64,000 bases of DNA. Origin: Sphingomonas sp. CBMAI 2297. GTDB taxonomy: Bacteria > Pseudomonadota > Alphaproteobacteria > Sphingomonadales > Sphingomonadaceae. The DNA lies in the NCBI RefSeq assembly GCF_029870595.1, contig NZ_JAPDIR010000001.1, positions 62,001 through 126,000 on the forward strand, given 5' to 3'. A program made the translations under genes and the position numbers. The notes under the pieces were generated by a model. The model made no database searches and had not been told where the DNA came from. It saw nothing but the letters and a program-made list of their open reading frames with translations. Of this stretch, positions 28,894-37,842 are shown one piece after another; position 1 is the first letter of the stretch, and every line of letters begins with the position of its first letter.

Positions 28894-30015
28894 CTAGTCG
28901 CGATGGGCGACGATCGCCTGCGCCACCTGCTGCATCAGCATCTGGCGCTCGCGCACCGGGCGGTGCGTGTCGCCGATCATGATCGCCAGCGCATAGGATT
29001 TGCCGTCCGGCGCCGTGAGGATGCCGACATCGTTGAAGCCCGCAGTGCGCGCGCCCAGATCCTGGCCGGTGCCGGTCTTGTGGCCATAGGTCCAGCCCGG
29101 CGGCACCGCGCCGTGCACGCGGGCGCGGCCGGTCTTGGCGCCGTCCATGGTCTGGAGCAGCCAGGCGGTGGCGGTCGGCGACAGCAGCTCGCCGCGCTTC
29201 AGCCGGGCGAGCGCCACCGAGATGCCGGCGGCGGCGGCGCCGTCGGGCGGATCCTTCACATAGGATTCGAACGCTGCGAGGCGCACGGCGGGGGAGAGGC
29301 GCGAGCGGGCGATCGCGAAGCTGTTGCCCATCGAATATTCGGGCTTCCACGCCAGGCCCGCGGTGCCGGCCTGGAGCAGCTTCTCGCCGGGGCCGAAGCG
29401 CACGCCGGTGATGCCCTTGCGCGCGAGGAAGCTGCGAACGGCGTCGGGCCCGCCGACCAGCCGCAGCAGCTTGTCGTTGCAGGTGTTGTCGCTCATCTGC
29501 ATCGCGCGGCGGATGATCTCGCCGACGCTGGCGGTATAGCCGGCATCGCCCTTCACCAGCGCGGCGACCGGCTGGTGGAACAGCGTGAAATCGGCCCGGG
29601 TGATCGTGATCGGATCCTCGAGGCGGATCCTGCCCTGGTCGACCTGGTCGAGCACGGTCATCGCCACCCAGAGCTTGGACACGCTCTGCTGCGGCATCGG
29701 CCGCTCGCCGTTGGCGGCGACGATCCAGCCATCGTCGATGCTGGTCACCGCGACGCCGACAAGGCCCTCGAAACCGTTGGTGATGCCGCGGATCGCCTGG
29801 TCGAGCGCGCGGGGCGCCGGCGCGGTCGGCTTCCATGCCGAGCTCTTCGCCTTGGCATCGCCCCAGGGAAAGGCCAGGCTCACGCCATAGGCGGCGGGCA
29901 GATAGGTGGCGAGCGACGGATCGCCGTGCACGGTGCAACCCACCAGCATCGCCGGGCCGAGGCCCGCGATGGTCACTGCACGCTGAAACGTCGAGAAGTC
30001 CTCGAACTTAAACAC
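28894..30015 (-). CDS. class A beta-lactamase-type serine hydrolase (probable lipoprotein)
   Basis: A 373-aa protein with the penicillin-recognising fold. S111-V-S-K114 is the nucleophile motif, S175-D-N177 the second and K313-T-G the third, as in class A beta-lactamases. The omega-loop Glu is not in a standard ExxLN; E226 with N231 in KPEYSMGNSF is the best candidate, so true beta-lactamase activity is uncertain. A hydrophobic N-terminus ending LVGC27 resembles a lipobox. The start is taken as GTG at 30015; inner GTG codons are possible. It may be a periplasmic beta-lactamase or a related peptidase. It lies 164 bp after the glycosyltransferase. Confidence 0.82.
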   Translation of the reverse strand: MFKFEDFSTFQRAVTIAGLGPAMLVGCTVHGDPSLATYLPAAYGVSLAFPWGDAKAKSSAWKPTAPAPRALDQAIRGITNGFEGLVGVAVTSIDDGWIVAANGERPMPQQSVSKLWVAMTVLDQVDQGRIRLEDPITITRADFTLFHQPVAALVKGDAGYTASVGEIIRRAMQMSDNTCNDKLLRLVGGPDAVRSFLARKGITGVRFGPGEKLLQAGTAGLAWKPEYSMGNSFAIARSRLSPAVRLAAFESYVKDPPDGAAAAGISVALARLKRGELLSPTATAWLLQTMDGAKTGRARVHGAVPPGWTYGHKTGTGQDLGARTAGFNDVGILTAPDGKSYALAIMIGDTHRPVRERQMLMQQVAQAIVAHRD

Positions 30016-30179
30016 TTAACACGACCCCTTGCCCGTCTCCGACCATGCGGCGGATGTGTTGCGCGGGAAAGTCCGCGCCATGCCGGGTTGCGACGAATAC
30101 CAGTCTTGTAGCGGTGAAGCGTGAACGCAGCGGAAACGCGCCGTGATTTTTCGGCGGAATGCGGGGAAAGTCCGGAGGT

Positions 30180-31637
30180 TCAGTTGCCGCTGGCGCGAAG
30201 CCATGCGTTGATCTCGGGCACGGCCGGATCGGGCGTGCAGCCGCCGGCGCGGCGCAGGACGCAGCCGGGCGCGTCGGTGAGGCCGGGCGCGGCGCAGGCC
30301 TCGAGCCGATAGTGCTTCGGCAGTTCCCCGGCATGGGCGCGCGGCGCCACCACCACGTCGAAGGCGCCCGCATGGCGCGCGGCTTCCGCCGGCGTCCGCA
30401 GCACATAGATCGGCGTATCGCGGCGATAGAGCGCATAGGCGCCCGCGACGGTGTCGCGCGGCCGGTAGAGGGCGAGGCCGCAGGTGGCGGCGGGCCGGCC
30501 GGCGCGCTCGAGCGCGCCGGCGAGATCGGCCTCCAGCGACCAGTTGGGGCGGAAATGCCCCGCCGCCAGCGCCGCCGAGGCCGTGCCCCACAAGGCGAGC
30601 GTGCCCATGGTCGCCAGCGCCAGCCGGCGGCGGGGCACGCGGCGAAGCAGCTCGGCGCTGCCGATCGCGGCCAGGATCACCAGCAGCGCGGCGCTCGCCA
30701 GCACGAAGCGATATTCCTTGTGCCCGATCAGCGAATGGAAGCCGAGATGCGCCAGCGCCACCCAGAGCAGCACCGGATAGCGCTTCGCGCCGATCCAGGC
30801 GAGCAGCAGGATCGGCGCCGTCGCGAGATACCAGTACCAGGCGATCAGCGAGAAATAGCCGGTGACGGGCATCTCGCCATAGGCGCCGGCGCGCCCGGCG
30901 ATCAGGTTGATCCGCGCCGCCTCGATCATCCAGCGGAAGGGCATGGCGCCCATGGCGAGATTGGCGGCCGCGTCGATCGCCAGCGCCCCGCAGCCGCCCG
31001 CGATCATCGGCAGCCAGGCGCCGCGCCAGTCCCGCCGCGCGGTGAGGATCGCCAGCGTCAGCAGGGCGGGGGCATATTGGATGCGCGCGACGAAGCAGAG
31101 CCCCATCAGCAGCCCGGCGACCGCGAACTGGCGCGGCCCCGGCTTTCCACCCGGCTTTCCACCCGGCTTTCCGCGCGCGAGCAGCAGCCAGATCGCGCCC
31201 ATCAGCAACGCCAGCCCGATCGGTTCGGAAAGCGCGCGCGGGGCGAAATAGACGAGCTCGAACCAGGTCGCCGCGACGAACCCCACCACGATCCCGTGCA
31301 GCCGCGACAGCCGGAGCCCCAGCGCCGCCGCGCTTCCCACGATCGCCAGCGACAGCGCCGCGAGCGCCAGCCGCGCCAGCAGCAGATGGAGCGTGGTATC
31401 GGGCGAAAGCGCGTGCCCCAGCGCCATCGGCCCCGCGAGCAGCTCGGGGATCAGCCAGCTGCGCAGGCCTTCGCGATAGTCCCAGGTCTGCACCCAGGGG
31501 CCGGCGACCAGGTGCCAGGCGGGCTCCAGATACTGCCAGATCTCGTCGAACCAGCCGACCGTGAAGGGGATCGAAGCGGCGATGCGGAGCGCCGCCGCCA
31601 GGGCGATCGCGCCCCAGAAGATCCGCGCGCGGCTCAG
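30180..31637 (-). CDS. GT22/ALG9-like polytopic glycosyltransferase with apparent CTG start
   Basis: A ~485-aa membrane protein with ~9-10 hydrophobic segments. It resembles GT-C mannosyltransferases: an early acidic loop (GWFDEIWQYLEPAWHLVAG) carries the expected catalytic Asp-Glu, and HKEYRFVLAS is the conserved GT22 motif. A soluble C-terminal domain has two Cys pairs. No ATG, GTG or TTG is found at the expected start. The frame opens at CTG 31637, which overlaps the nadB stop as CTGA, matching the ATGA/GTGA overlaps used throughout this window. A GTG in WVQTW, about 50 codons in, is the next candidate but would cut the first helix and the Asp-Glu loop. Confidence 0.8.
   Translation of the reverse strand: MSRARIFWGAIALAAALRIAASIPFTVGWFDEIWQYLEPAWHLVAGPWVQTWDYREGLRSWLIPELLAGPMALGHALSPDTTLHLLLARLALAALSLAIVGSAAALGLRLSRLHGIVVGFVAATWFELVYFAPRALSEPIGLALLMGAIWLLLARGKPGGKPGGKPGPRQFAVAGLLMGLCFVARIQYAPALLTLAILTARRDWRGAWLPMIAGGCGALAIDAAANLAMGAMPFRWMIEAARINLIAGRAGAYGEMPVTGYFSLIAWYWYLATAPILLLAWIGAKRYPVLLWVALAHLGFHSLIGHKEYRFVLASAALLVILAAIGSAELLRRVPRRRLALATMGTLALWGTASAALAAGHFRPNWSLEADLAGALERAGRPAATCGLALYRPRDTVAGAYALYRRDTPIYVLRTPAEAARHAGAFDVVVAPRAHAGELPKHYRLEACAAPGLTDAPGCVLRRAGGCTPDPAVPEINAWLRASGN
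31141..31172. repeat. 12-bp tandem repeat inside the glycosyltransferase gene
   Basis: Unit GGCTTTCCACCC occurs twice in full and a third time in part (GGCTTTCC). On the coding strand it encodes GKPG repeats (GKPGGKPGGKPG) in a cytoplasmic loop between membrane helices. The unit is a multiple of three, so copy-number change keeps the frame. Confidence 0.85.
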
Positions 31638-33238
31638 GGCACCAGCACCGTGTCGACCGCCGCCGGCAGCATCTCGGGATAGTCGAGCGTGTAGTGGAGG
31701 CCGCGGCTCTCCTTGCGGTGCAGCGCGGAGCGGACGATCAGGTCGGCGCTCTCGAGCAGGTTCCTGAGCTCGATCAGGTCGGGCGTCACGCGGAAATGGC
31801 CGTAATAGTCCGCCACTTCGTCGCGCAGCATCTTGATCCGGTGCGCCGCGCGCTCGAGCCGCTTGGTGGTGCGCACGATGCCGACATAGTTCCACATGAA
31901 GCGGCGGATCTCGGTCCAGTTCTGCTTGATCACCACTTCCTCGTCGGAATCGGTGACCCGGCTCTCGTCCCAGGGGCGGATGGCGGGGGGCGGGGCAAGG
32001 TCGCCCCAATGCGCGGTGATGTGGCTGGCCACCGCCTCGCCGAACACGAAGCATTCCAGCAGCGAGTTGGACGCCAGGCGATTGGCGCCGTGCAGCCCCG
32101 ACTGGCTGACCTCGCCCGCCGCATAGAGATTGGGCAGGTCGGTGCGCCCGTCGCGATCGATCACCACGCCGCCACAGGTGTAATGCTGGGCGGGGACGAC
32201 GGGGATCGGCTCCCGCGTCATGTCGATGTCCAGGTCGAGCAGCCGGGCATGGATGGTCGGGAAGTGCTGCTTCACGAACTCGGGGCCCATGTGACTGATG
32301 TCGAGATGGACATAATCCAGGCCTAGCCGCTTGATCTCATGGTCGATCGCCCGCGCCACGATGTCGCGCGGGGCCAGCTCGGCGCGGGGATCGAGATCGG
32401 GCATGAAGCGGCGCCCCGCCTCGTCGCCCGCATCCGGCGGCAGGAGCAGCCGCCCGCCCTCGCCGCGCACCGCCTCGGTGATCAGGAAGTTCTTGACCTC
32501 GAGATTGTAGAGGCAGGTCGGGTGGAACTGCATCATCTCCATGTTCGAGATGCGGCAGCCCGCGCGCCAGGCCATGGCGATGCCGTCGCCGGTGGCGCCG
32601 CGCGGCGCGGTGGAGAAGAGATAGGTGCGGCCCGCGCCGCCGGTCGCCAGCACGGTGGCGCGCGCGGTGAACAGCTCCACCCGGTTGGTCCGCCGGTTGA
32701 AGGCATAGACGCCCCAGACATTGCCGGCCCCCGAATAGCGTTCCTCGTGCCGGCTGGTGGCGAGGTCGATCACCACCATGTCGGGCACCAGGGTGATGTT
32801 GGGATTGGCCTGCGCCGCCTTGAGCAGCGCGGTCTGCACCGCCAGCCCGGTCGCGTCGTCGACATGGACGATGCGGCGATGGCTGTGCCCGCCCTCGCGC
32901 GTGAGGTGCAATGCGCCGCCCTCGGTGTTGAACGGCACGCCGATCTCCGCCAGCCGCGCGATCGCGGCGGGGGCGTTCTCGACCACCATCTCCACGGTTG
33001 CGCGGTCGTTGAGCCCGGCGCCGGCGATCATCGTGTCCTCGATATGGCTCTCGAACGTGTCGCCCGGCTCCAGCACCGCGGCGATGCCGCCCTGCGCCCA
33101 GGCAGTCGATCCTTCGGCGAAGCCGCCCTTGGCGAGCACGGTCACCTTGAAGCGCTGGGCAAGGTTGAGCGCCGCGGTGAGCCCCGCCGCGCCCGATCCG
33201 ATGACGAGGATGTCGCTGCTATGGGGATCGTGCGCCAT
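31634..33238 (-). CDS. nadB: L-aspartate oxidase
   Basis: A 534-aa flavoenzyme that oxidises L-aspartate to iminoaspartate, the first step of de novo NAD synthesis. FAD motif ILVIGSGAAGLTAALNLA is at the N-terminus, with KGGFAEGSTAWAQGGIAAVL next. The catalytic-region motifs HSHRRIVHVDDATGLAV and MQFHPTCLYN, and the cap signature QHYTCGGVVIDRDGRTDLP and ANRLASNSLLECFVFGEAVA, follow. nadA/nadC are not in the window. Its stop overlaps the CTG start of the glycosyltransferase. Confidence 0.96.
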   Translation of the reverse strand: MAHDPHSSDILVIGSGAAGLTAALNLAQRFKVTVLAKGGFAEGSTAWAQGGIAAVLEPGDTFESHIEDTMIAGAGLNDRATVEMVVENAPAAIARLAEIGVPFNTEGGALHLTREGGHSHRRIVHVDDATGLAVQTALLKAAQANPNITLVPDMVVIDLATSRHEERYSGAGNVWGVYAFNRRTNRVELFTARATVLATGGAGRTYLFSTAPRGATGDGIAMAWRAGCRISNMEMMQFHPTCLYNLEVKNFLITEAVRGEGGRLLLPPDAGDEAGRRFMPDLDPRAELAPRDIVARAIDHEIKRLGLDYVHLDISHMGPEFVKQHFPTIHARLLDLDIDMTREPIPVVPAQHYTCGGVVIDRDGRTDLPNLYAAGEVSQSGLHGANRLASNSLLECFVFGEAVASHITAHWGDLAPPPAIRPWDESRVTDSDEEVVIKQNWTEIRRFMWNYVGIVRTTKRLERAAHRIKMLRDEVADYYGHFRVTPDLIELRNLLESADLIVRSALHRKESRGLHYTLDYPEMLPAAVDTVLVP

Positions 33239-33316
33239 GTCTTCGCTGGATGTCTCTTCCGCTGGTTCCCGCCCGGACTAGGCGCTAGGCAGGGGTGCTG
33301 GCAACGGGAGAGAGAT

Positions 33317-34225
33317 ATGCGCCGCCAAAGCCTGGGTTTCGCGCTGGCCGCGCTGGCGGCGCTCTGGGCCGCGCCCGCCGTCGCCGCCGGCTGCACCCTG
33401 GGTGCGCCGGGCGAGACGGTGCGCGTCGCGGTGGGCGGCACGGGGCGTTCGGCGATGCTGCACCTGCCCGCCGGCTTCGCGCGCGCCCGCCCGGCGCCGC
33501 TCGTCCTGCTGCTCCATGGCAGCGGCGGCAGCGGCAAGGGCATATTCGAGAATTCGAAGCTCGCCGCCGCCGCCGATCGCCATGGCTTCATCGTCGCCGC
33601 GCCCGATGCCGGCATCCCGGTGCAGCAGGGTTTCGTGTGGAACATCCCGGGCGTCCCCACCGTCACCGGCAAGATCCCCGGCCCGGGGGATGCCGACGAC
33701 GTCGCCTTCCTGACGGGCATGATCGACTGGCTGGCGGCCAATCGCTGCGCCGACCGGACGCGCGTCTACGCCACCGGGCTTTCGGGCGGCGGGCGGATGA
33801 GCAGCTGGCTCGGCTGCGTCGCCGCCGAGCGTTTCGCCGCGATCGCGCCGGTGGTCGGCCTGCGCGCCGGCAACCCGCTGGCGGGCAATCCGCGCGTGCC
33901 GGATCCCGCCACCTGCACGCCGTCGCGCGCCGTTCCGGTGATCGCCTTCGCCGGAGACGCGGACAGGACCAACCCGATCCAGGGCGGCGGCGCGGGCTAT
34001 TGGCAATATACGATGGCGATGGCGCTCGCCCGCTGGTCGGACCTGGATGGCTGCCGTGCCGGCCCGGCGCAACGCGAGCTGGGCGCGGCGCTATATGAGG
34101 TGCGCTATTCCGATTGCCGCGCCGGCGCCGAGGTGCTCGGCCGGATCACCCGCGGCGCCGGCCATGTCTGGGCCGCCGACAACGATGCGATGTGGGCCTT
34201 CTTCGCGCGGCACCGGCGGCGCTGA
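33317..34225 (+). CDS. secreted PHB-depolymerase/feruloyl-esterase family hydrolase (LpqC-like)
   Basis: A 302-aa alpha/beta hydrolase of the esterase-PHB family. A signal peptide (MRRQSLGFALAALAALWAAP..AVAAG) directs export. The oxyanion region is LVLLLHGSGGSGKG. The nucleophile Ser sits in ATGLSGGGRMSSWLG (~residue 155), the Asp probably in FAGDADRTNP (~212), and the His in RGAGHVWAADN (~281). Several Cys suggest disulphides. Possible substrates are hydroxyalkanoate or feruloyl esters; the sequence does not decide. Divergent from nadB over 78 bp. Confidence 0.86.
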   Translation: MRRQSLGFALAALAALWAAPAVAAGCTLGAPGETVRVAVGGTGRSAMLHLPAGFARARPAPLVLLLHGSGGSGKGIFENSKLAAAADRHGFIVAAPDAGIPVQQGFVWNIPGVPTVTGKIPGPGDADDVAFLTGMIDWLAANRCADRTRVYATGLSGGGRMSSWLGCVAAERFAAIAPVVGLRAGNPLAGNPRVPDPATCTPSRAVPVIAFAGDADRTNPIQGGGAGYWQYTMAMALARWSDLDGCRAGPAQRELGAALYEVRYSDCRAGAEVLGRITRGAGHVWAADNDAMWAFFARHRRR

Positions 34226-34237
34226 GCCGGCCCCGGC

Positions 34238-35161
34238 CTAGCTATTGGCCGCCCGGGTGAGGTTGAGGAACACGTCCTCCAGATCCGCCTCGCGGGTCGA
34301 GACGTCGACGATGCCGAGACCGGCGCCCTGCACCGCGCCCAGCACCTCGCCGGCATTCGCCTGGTCCTTGCGATAGGTGATGACCAGCGTCCGCGCGCCC
34401 TTCATCTCCACCTTCTGGAAACAGGCATTGGCCGGCGGCGCCGCCACGTCGCGGTCGACCGTCACTTCGACCACCTTCTCCTGCGCCATCCCCACCAGCT
34501 CGCGCGTCGGCTTGTTGGCGATCAGCTTGCCATGGTTGATGATCGCGATCCGGTCGCACAATTGCTCGGCTTCCTCGAGATAATGGGTGGTCAGCACCAC
34601 CGTCACCCCGCGCTGGTTGAGCTGGCGGACATAGGCCCAGAGCTGCTGGCGAAGCTCGACGTCCACGCCCGCGGTCGGCTCGTCGAGCACGAGCACCGGC
34701 GGCGAATGCACCATTGCCTTGGCCACCATCAGCCGGCGCTTCATGCCGCCCGAAAGCGTGCGCGAATAGGCATCGGCCTTGTCCTCCAGATGGACCGCGC
34801 GCAGCAGCTCCATCGCGTCGAACCGGTCCCGGGCCACGCCGTAGAGCCCGGCCTGGATCTCCAGCGTCTCCTTGGGCGTGAAGAAGGGATCGAAGATGAT
34901 CTCCTGGTTGACGATGCCGATGCTCGCCTTGGCGTTGCGCGGATGCGCATCGATGTCGAAGCCCCAGATCGAGACCGCGCCGCTGGTCTTGTTGACCAGC
35001 CCGGCCAGGATGTTGATCAGCGTCGACTTGCCGGCGCCGTTCGGGCCGAGCAGCCCGAATATCTGCCCGCGCGGCACGTCGAAGGTCACCCCGTCGAGCG
35101 CGCGCTTGCCGCCCTGATAGGTCTTGGAGAGATCCTGGATCGCGATCGCAGCCTGAGTCAT
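34238..35161 (-). CDS. ABC-2-type transporter ATP-binding protein (YadG-like)
   Basis: A 307-aa ATPase subunit. Walker A GPNGAGKST lies at residues ~39-47, the signature LSGGMKRR near 136, and Walker B VLVLDEPTAGVD near 156, followed by the H-loop TTHYLEEAEQ. The C-terminal extension (~residue 220 on) matches exporters of the YadG/NodI type. The usual partner permease (ABC-2, YadH-like) is not adjacent here: upstream is 57 bp and a kinase gene, downstream a convergent esterase. The partner must be encoded elsewhere. Confidence 0.9.
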   Translation of the reverse strand: MTQAAIAIQDLSKTYQGGKRALDGVTFDVPRGQIFGLLGPNGAGKSTLINILAGLVNKTSGAVSIWGFDIDAHPRNAKASIGIVNQEIIFDPFFTPKETLEIQAGLYGVARDRFDAMELLRAVHLEDKADAYSRTLSGGMKRRLMVAKAMVHSPPVLVLDEPTAGVDVELRQQLWAYVRQLNQRGVTVVLTTHYLEEAEQLCDRIAIINHGKLIANKPTRELVGMAQEKVVEVTVDRDVAAPPANACFQKVEMKGARTLVITYRKDQANAGEVLGAVQGAGLGIVDVSTREADLEDVFLNLTRAANS

Positions 35162-35218
35162 GCCCCGCGCATATCGCGTTGCGGCGGCGCGGCAAAGGCC
35201 CGGCGGCGGCGTGGAGCG

Positions 35219-36313
35219 TCAGGCGGCGTCGCGCAGCCTGTCGGCAGGGGGGATCGGCAGCCGGATCGTCGCGCGATAGCCCTGGTCGATCGGCTCGCTT
35301 TCGAGCGACGCGGCGTCGGCATAGACCATCTGGAGCCGCGTGCGCGTGTTGGCCAGGCCGATGCCATGGCCGGCGCGCTCGCCCTGGGGGGCGTCCGGTC
35401 CCTCCCAGCGATTCTCCACCGTCAGCACGAGCATGTCATCCTCGCGATGGGCGCGTATCGCGATCTCGCTCCTGCCCGAGACGGCCTCCACGCCATGCTT
35501 GATCGCATTCTCGACCAGGGGCTGGAGCAGGAAGCTGGGCACGGATACGGCACCGAGCCCGGCGGCCACGTCCATCCTGATCTCCAGCCGCTCGCCGAAG
35601 CGCGCGCCTTCGATCTCGAGATAGCGGTCCACCGTTTCCAGCTCCTCGGCGAGCGGCAGGCTCTGCGTCTCGATGTCCATCGATGCCTGGAGGAAATTGG
35701 CGAGCCCCTCCGCCATCTGGTTCGCCTCGGCGGTGCGCCCGGTCACGATCAGGCTGGAGACGACGTTGAGCGAATTGCACAGGAAATGCGGATTGAGCTG
35801 CAGGCGCAGCATGGTGAGCTCGGCCTCCAGCCACGCCACCTTGGCCTCGGCCAGCTCGCGCTCGCGCAGGCGGATCTTCCGCATCGTGCCGGTGATGACG
35901 AACAGCGAGAGATTGCATGCGTCGATCAACAGGTAGATCACGGTGACGAGGAGCAGCGCCTGGCCCGAATGGTCGGGAATGCGCGTCGCCATGAACTCAT
36001 GGGTCGCGAACTGGCCGGCATAGTCCAGGACCATCTGGAGGATCGCAGTGCCGAGCAGCACGGCGAGTCCGGCCGGGATGACGAGCCGCAATCGCTTGCC
36101 GACCGCCCAGCGCAGCACGGCATAGGGCAACGCGGCCAGCAGGAGCGCCGCGCCCGTTCCCCAGGCGAGGGTGATCCATTCGCCCGCGCCCACGATCTGC
36201 CCCGAGACGAACGAGCCGGGTATGATCACCGACATCGTCGCGCCCCACAGCACCGCGGTCAGCTGCGCGGCCTGTTTCGGGGTGGGCGGCACGATATCGA
36301 ACCGGTTCGTCAT
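35219..36313 (-). CDS. LytS/YehU-type sensor histidine kinase (copy 1)
   Basis: A 364-aa membrane kinase of the His_kinase (PF06580) family. About four N-terminal membrane helices (residues ~18-150) are followed by the phosphoacceptor region LRLQLNPHFLCNSLNVVSSL, with His near residue 175, and an HATPase domain: N-box LLQPLVENAIKHGV and G-box GHGIGLANTRTRLQ. Such kinases normally pair with LytTR response regulators, but none is adjacent. A homologous kinase lies 0.4 kb away beyond a zinc-finger gene. The Cys in HFLCNSLN replaces the common Tyr/Phe. Confidence 0.9.
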   Translation of the reverse strand: MTNRFDIVPPTPKQAAQLTAVLWGATMSVIIPGSFVSGQIVGAGEWITLAWGTGAALLLAALPYAVLRWAVGKRLRLVIPAGLAVLLGTAILQMVLDYAGQFATHEFMATRIPDHSGQALLLVTVIYLLIDACNLSLFVITGTMRKIRLRERELAEAKVAWLEAELTMLRLQLNPHFLCNSLNVVSSLIVTGRTAEANQMAEGLANFLQASMDIETQSLPLAEELETVDRYLEIEGARFGERLEIRMDVAAGLGAVSVPSFLLQPLVENAIKHGVEAVSGRSEIAIRAHREDDMLVLTVENRWEGPDAPQGERAGHGIGLANTRTRLQMVYADAASLESEPIDQGYRATIRLPIPPADRLRDAA

Positions 36314-36408
36314 GGCGTGACAGGATAGTAACGCACGGTGCCGATAGGCAAGCGTCGCCGAATCCGCGCATCGTTGCGGGACGCGAGCGCGCTTGCTATC
36401 GGCGACTC

Positions 36409-36642
36409 ATGACCGCGCCCCTGCCCGAGACCATCCGCACCGCTTCCGCCCGCGTCGCCTGTGACGGCACCGGCCCCGGCCTGCCCGCTGCCCTTGGCCA
36501 TCCGCGGGTGTTCCTGCAGATCGACGAGCATGGCTATGTCGATTGCGGCTATTGCGATCGCCGCTTCGTGCTGATCGGCGGCCCGGCCGACGGCGCCGAC
36601 CAGGGCCGCCTGCCGGATCATCCGGCCGGCGCGAGCATCTAG
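36409..36642 (+). CDS. CHCC zinc-finger protein (NDUFS6-like)
   Basis: A 77-aa protein of the zf-CHCC family related to the complex I accessory subunit NDUFS6. The metal ligands are C18, H31, C46 and C49: VACDGTG..GHPRVFLQID..GYVDCGYCDRRFVL. It is intact and of the usual length. It sits alone on the plus strand between two minus-strand histidine kinases, with 95 bp upstream. It probably supports respiratory complex I, but the nuo genes are not in view. Confidence 0.9.
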   Translation: MTAPLPETIRTASARVACDGTGPGLPAALGHPRVFLQIDEHGYVDCGYCDRRFVLIGGPADGADQGRLPDHPAGASI

Positions 36643-36688
36643 GGCGGATCGCGCTTCGATCCGGGGCCGAATCGCGTCGGCGCCGGGC

Positions 36689-37762
36689 CTAGGCGAGCTT
36701 CAGCGGCAGCCGGACCGCCGCCCGGAACCCGTCCGCGACGGCACCGGTCTCGAGCGACGCCTCGCCGGCGAACAGCATCTCGAGCCGCGCCCGGGTATTG
36801 GCCAGGCCGATGCCCCGGCCCGGTCGGACCGGGGCCGCCGCCGGGGCCGGTGCCGATCGGTTCTCCACGGTCAGCACCAGCTGCGTGCCGGCCCGGACCG
36901 CCGCGATGCGGAGGCTCGCCGTCCCGGCGCTCGCCTCGACGCCGTGCTTGATCGCGTTCTCCACCAGCGGCTGGAGGAGGAAGCCCGGCACCAGGGCTCC
37001 ATGCAGCGTGGCGGGGGCATCGGTCTCCACCCTCAGCCGTTCGCCGAAGCGCGCCTGCTCCAGGTCGAGATAGCATTCGATCAGCTCGAGCTCGCGCGCC
37101 AGCGGCACTTCGGACCCGTCCAGGTCCATCGCCGCATGCAGGAACTCGGCCAGGCCTTCCGCCAGCCGGTTGGCCTCGTCCGCCCGGCCGAGCGTGATCA
37201 GCGCCGAAAAGGCGTTCAGCGAATTGTACAGGAAATGCGGGTTGAGCTGGAGCCGCAACAGGGCGAGCTCGGCGCGTAGCCGGGCGATCTCGGCACGGGC
37301 CAGCTCGCGCTCGCGGCTGCGGATCCGCTGGAGCACGCCGGTCACCACGAAGACGGCGCCGGCACAGGCATAGATCAGGAAATAGATGATCCGGACGATC
37401 AGCGTCTCCTCGGGCGAATGCGTCGAGAGGCGGGTGGGGAGCAGGCCATGGACGAGCGCCTGGATGCCGAAATCGCTCGCGGTCTGGATCGCCGCCGCGC
37501 CCGCCAGCGCGATCAGGGTGATCGCCACGCCCAGCCAGAGCGGCTTCCCGTTGCCGGCGGAGAGGCCGAGATAGACGGTCACGGTCAGCGCCGCGCCGGA
37601 GAGCATCACGCCGGCCTGCGCCACCCATTCGGCGCCGCGGAGCTGGTCGGCGGCGGCCAGGCTGGGCAGCAGGATCGCCGCGATGCCGATCCACAGGATC
37701 GCGCCGAGCTGGGCGGCCTGGCGAGGCGGGGGAAGCTGGAAGTCGAGCCTGGGCATGCGCAT
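36689..37762 (-). CDS. LytS/YehU-type sensor histidine kinase (copy 2)
   Basis: Paralogue of the kinase at 35.2-36.3 kb, with ~357 aa from the chosen start. Both begin alike (RLDFQLPPPRQAAQLGAILW here; FDIVPPTPKQAAQLTAVLW in copy 1), which is why the ATG at 37762 is preferred over the longer starts at 37807 and 37858. Four membrane helices precede LRLQLNPHFLYNSLNAFSAL (His ~176), then N-box LLQPLVENAIKHGV and G-box GRGIGLANTRARLE. Divergent from tldD. No response regulator is adjacent. Confidence 0.89.
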   Translation of the reverse strand: MRMPRLDFQLPPPRQAAQLGAILWIGIAAILLPSLAAADQLRGAEWVAQAGVMLSGAALTVTVYLGLSAGNGKPLWLGVAITLIALAGAAAIQTASDFGIQALVHGLLPTRLSTHSPEETLIVRIIYFLIYACAGAVFVVTGVLQRIRSRERELARAEIARLRAELALLRLQLNPHFLYNSLNAFSALITLGRADEANRLAEGLAEFLHAAMDLDGSEVPLARELELIECYLDLEQARFGERLRVETDAPATLHGALVPGFLLQPLVENAIKHGVEASAGTASLRIAAVRAGTQLVLTVENRSAPAPAAAPVRPGRGIGLANTRARLEMLFAGEASLETGAVADGFRAAVRLPLKLA

Positions 37763-37842
37763 CCGGAGCGGTTTCTGGGGCAGTGGCCGCCGCCGGTGCG
37801 AAGCCATATGGCGTCCGTCGGCGGCTTCCCTATATCTGGGGC

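Noticed and set aside
25957..30111. 1384-codon plus-strand open frame
   Set aside because: It is antisense to polA and the beta-lactamase gene. The protein is His/Arg/Asp-rich with no domain pattern, the usual shadow of a GC-rich gene.
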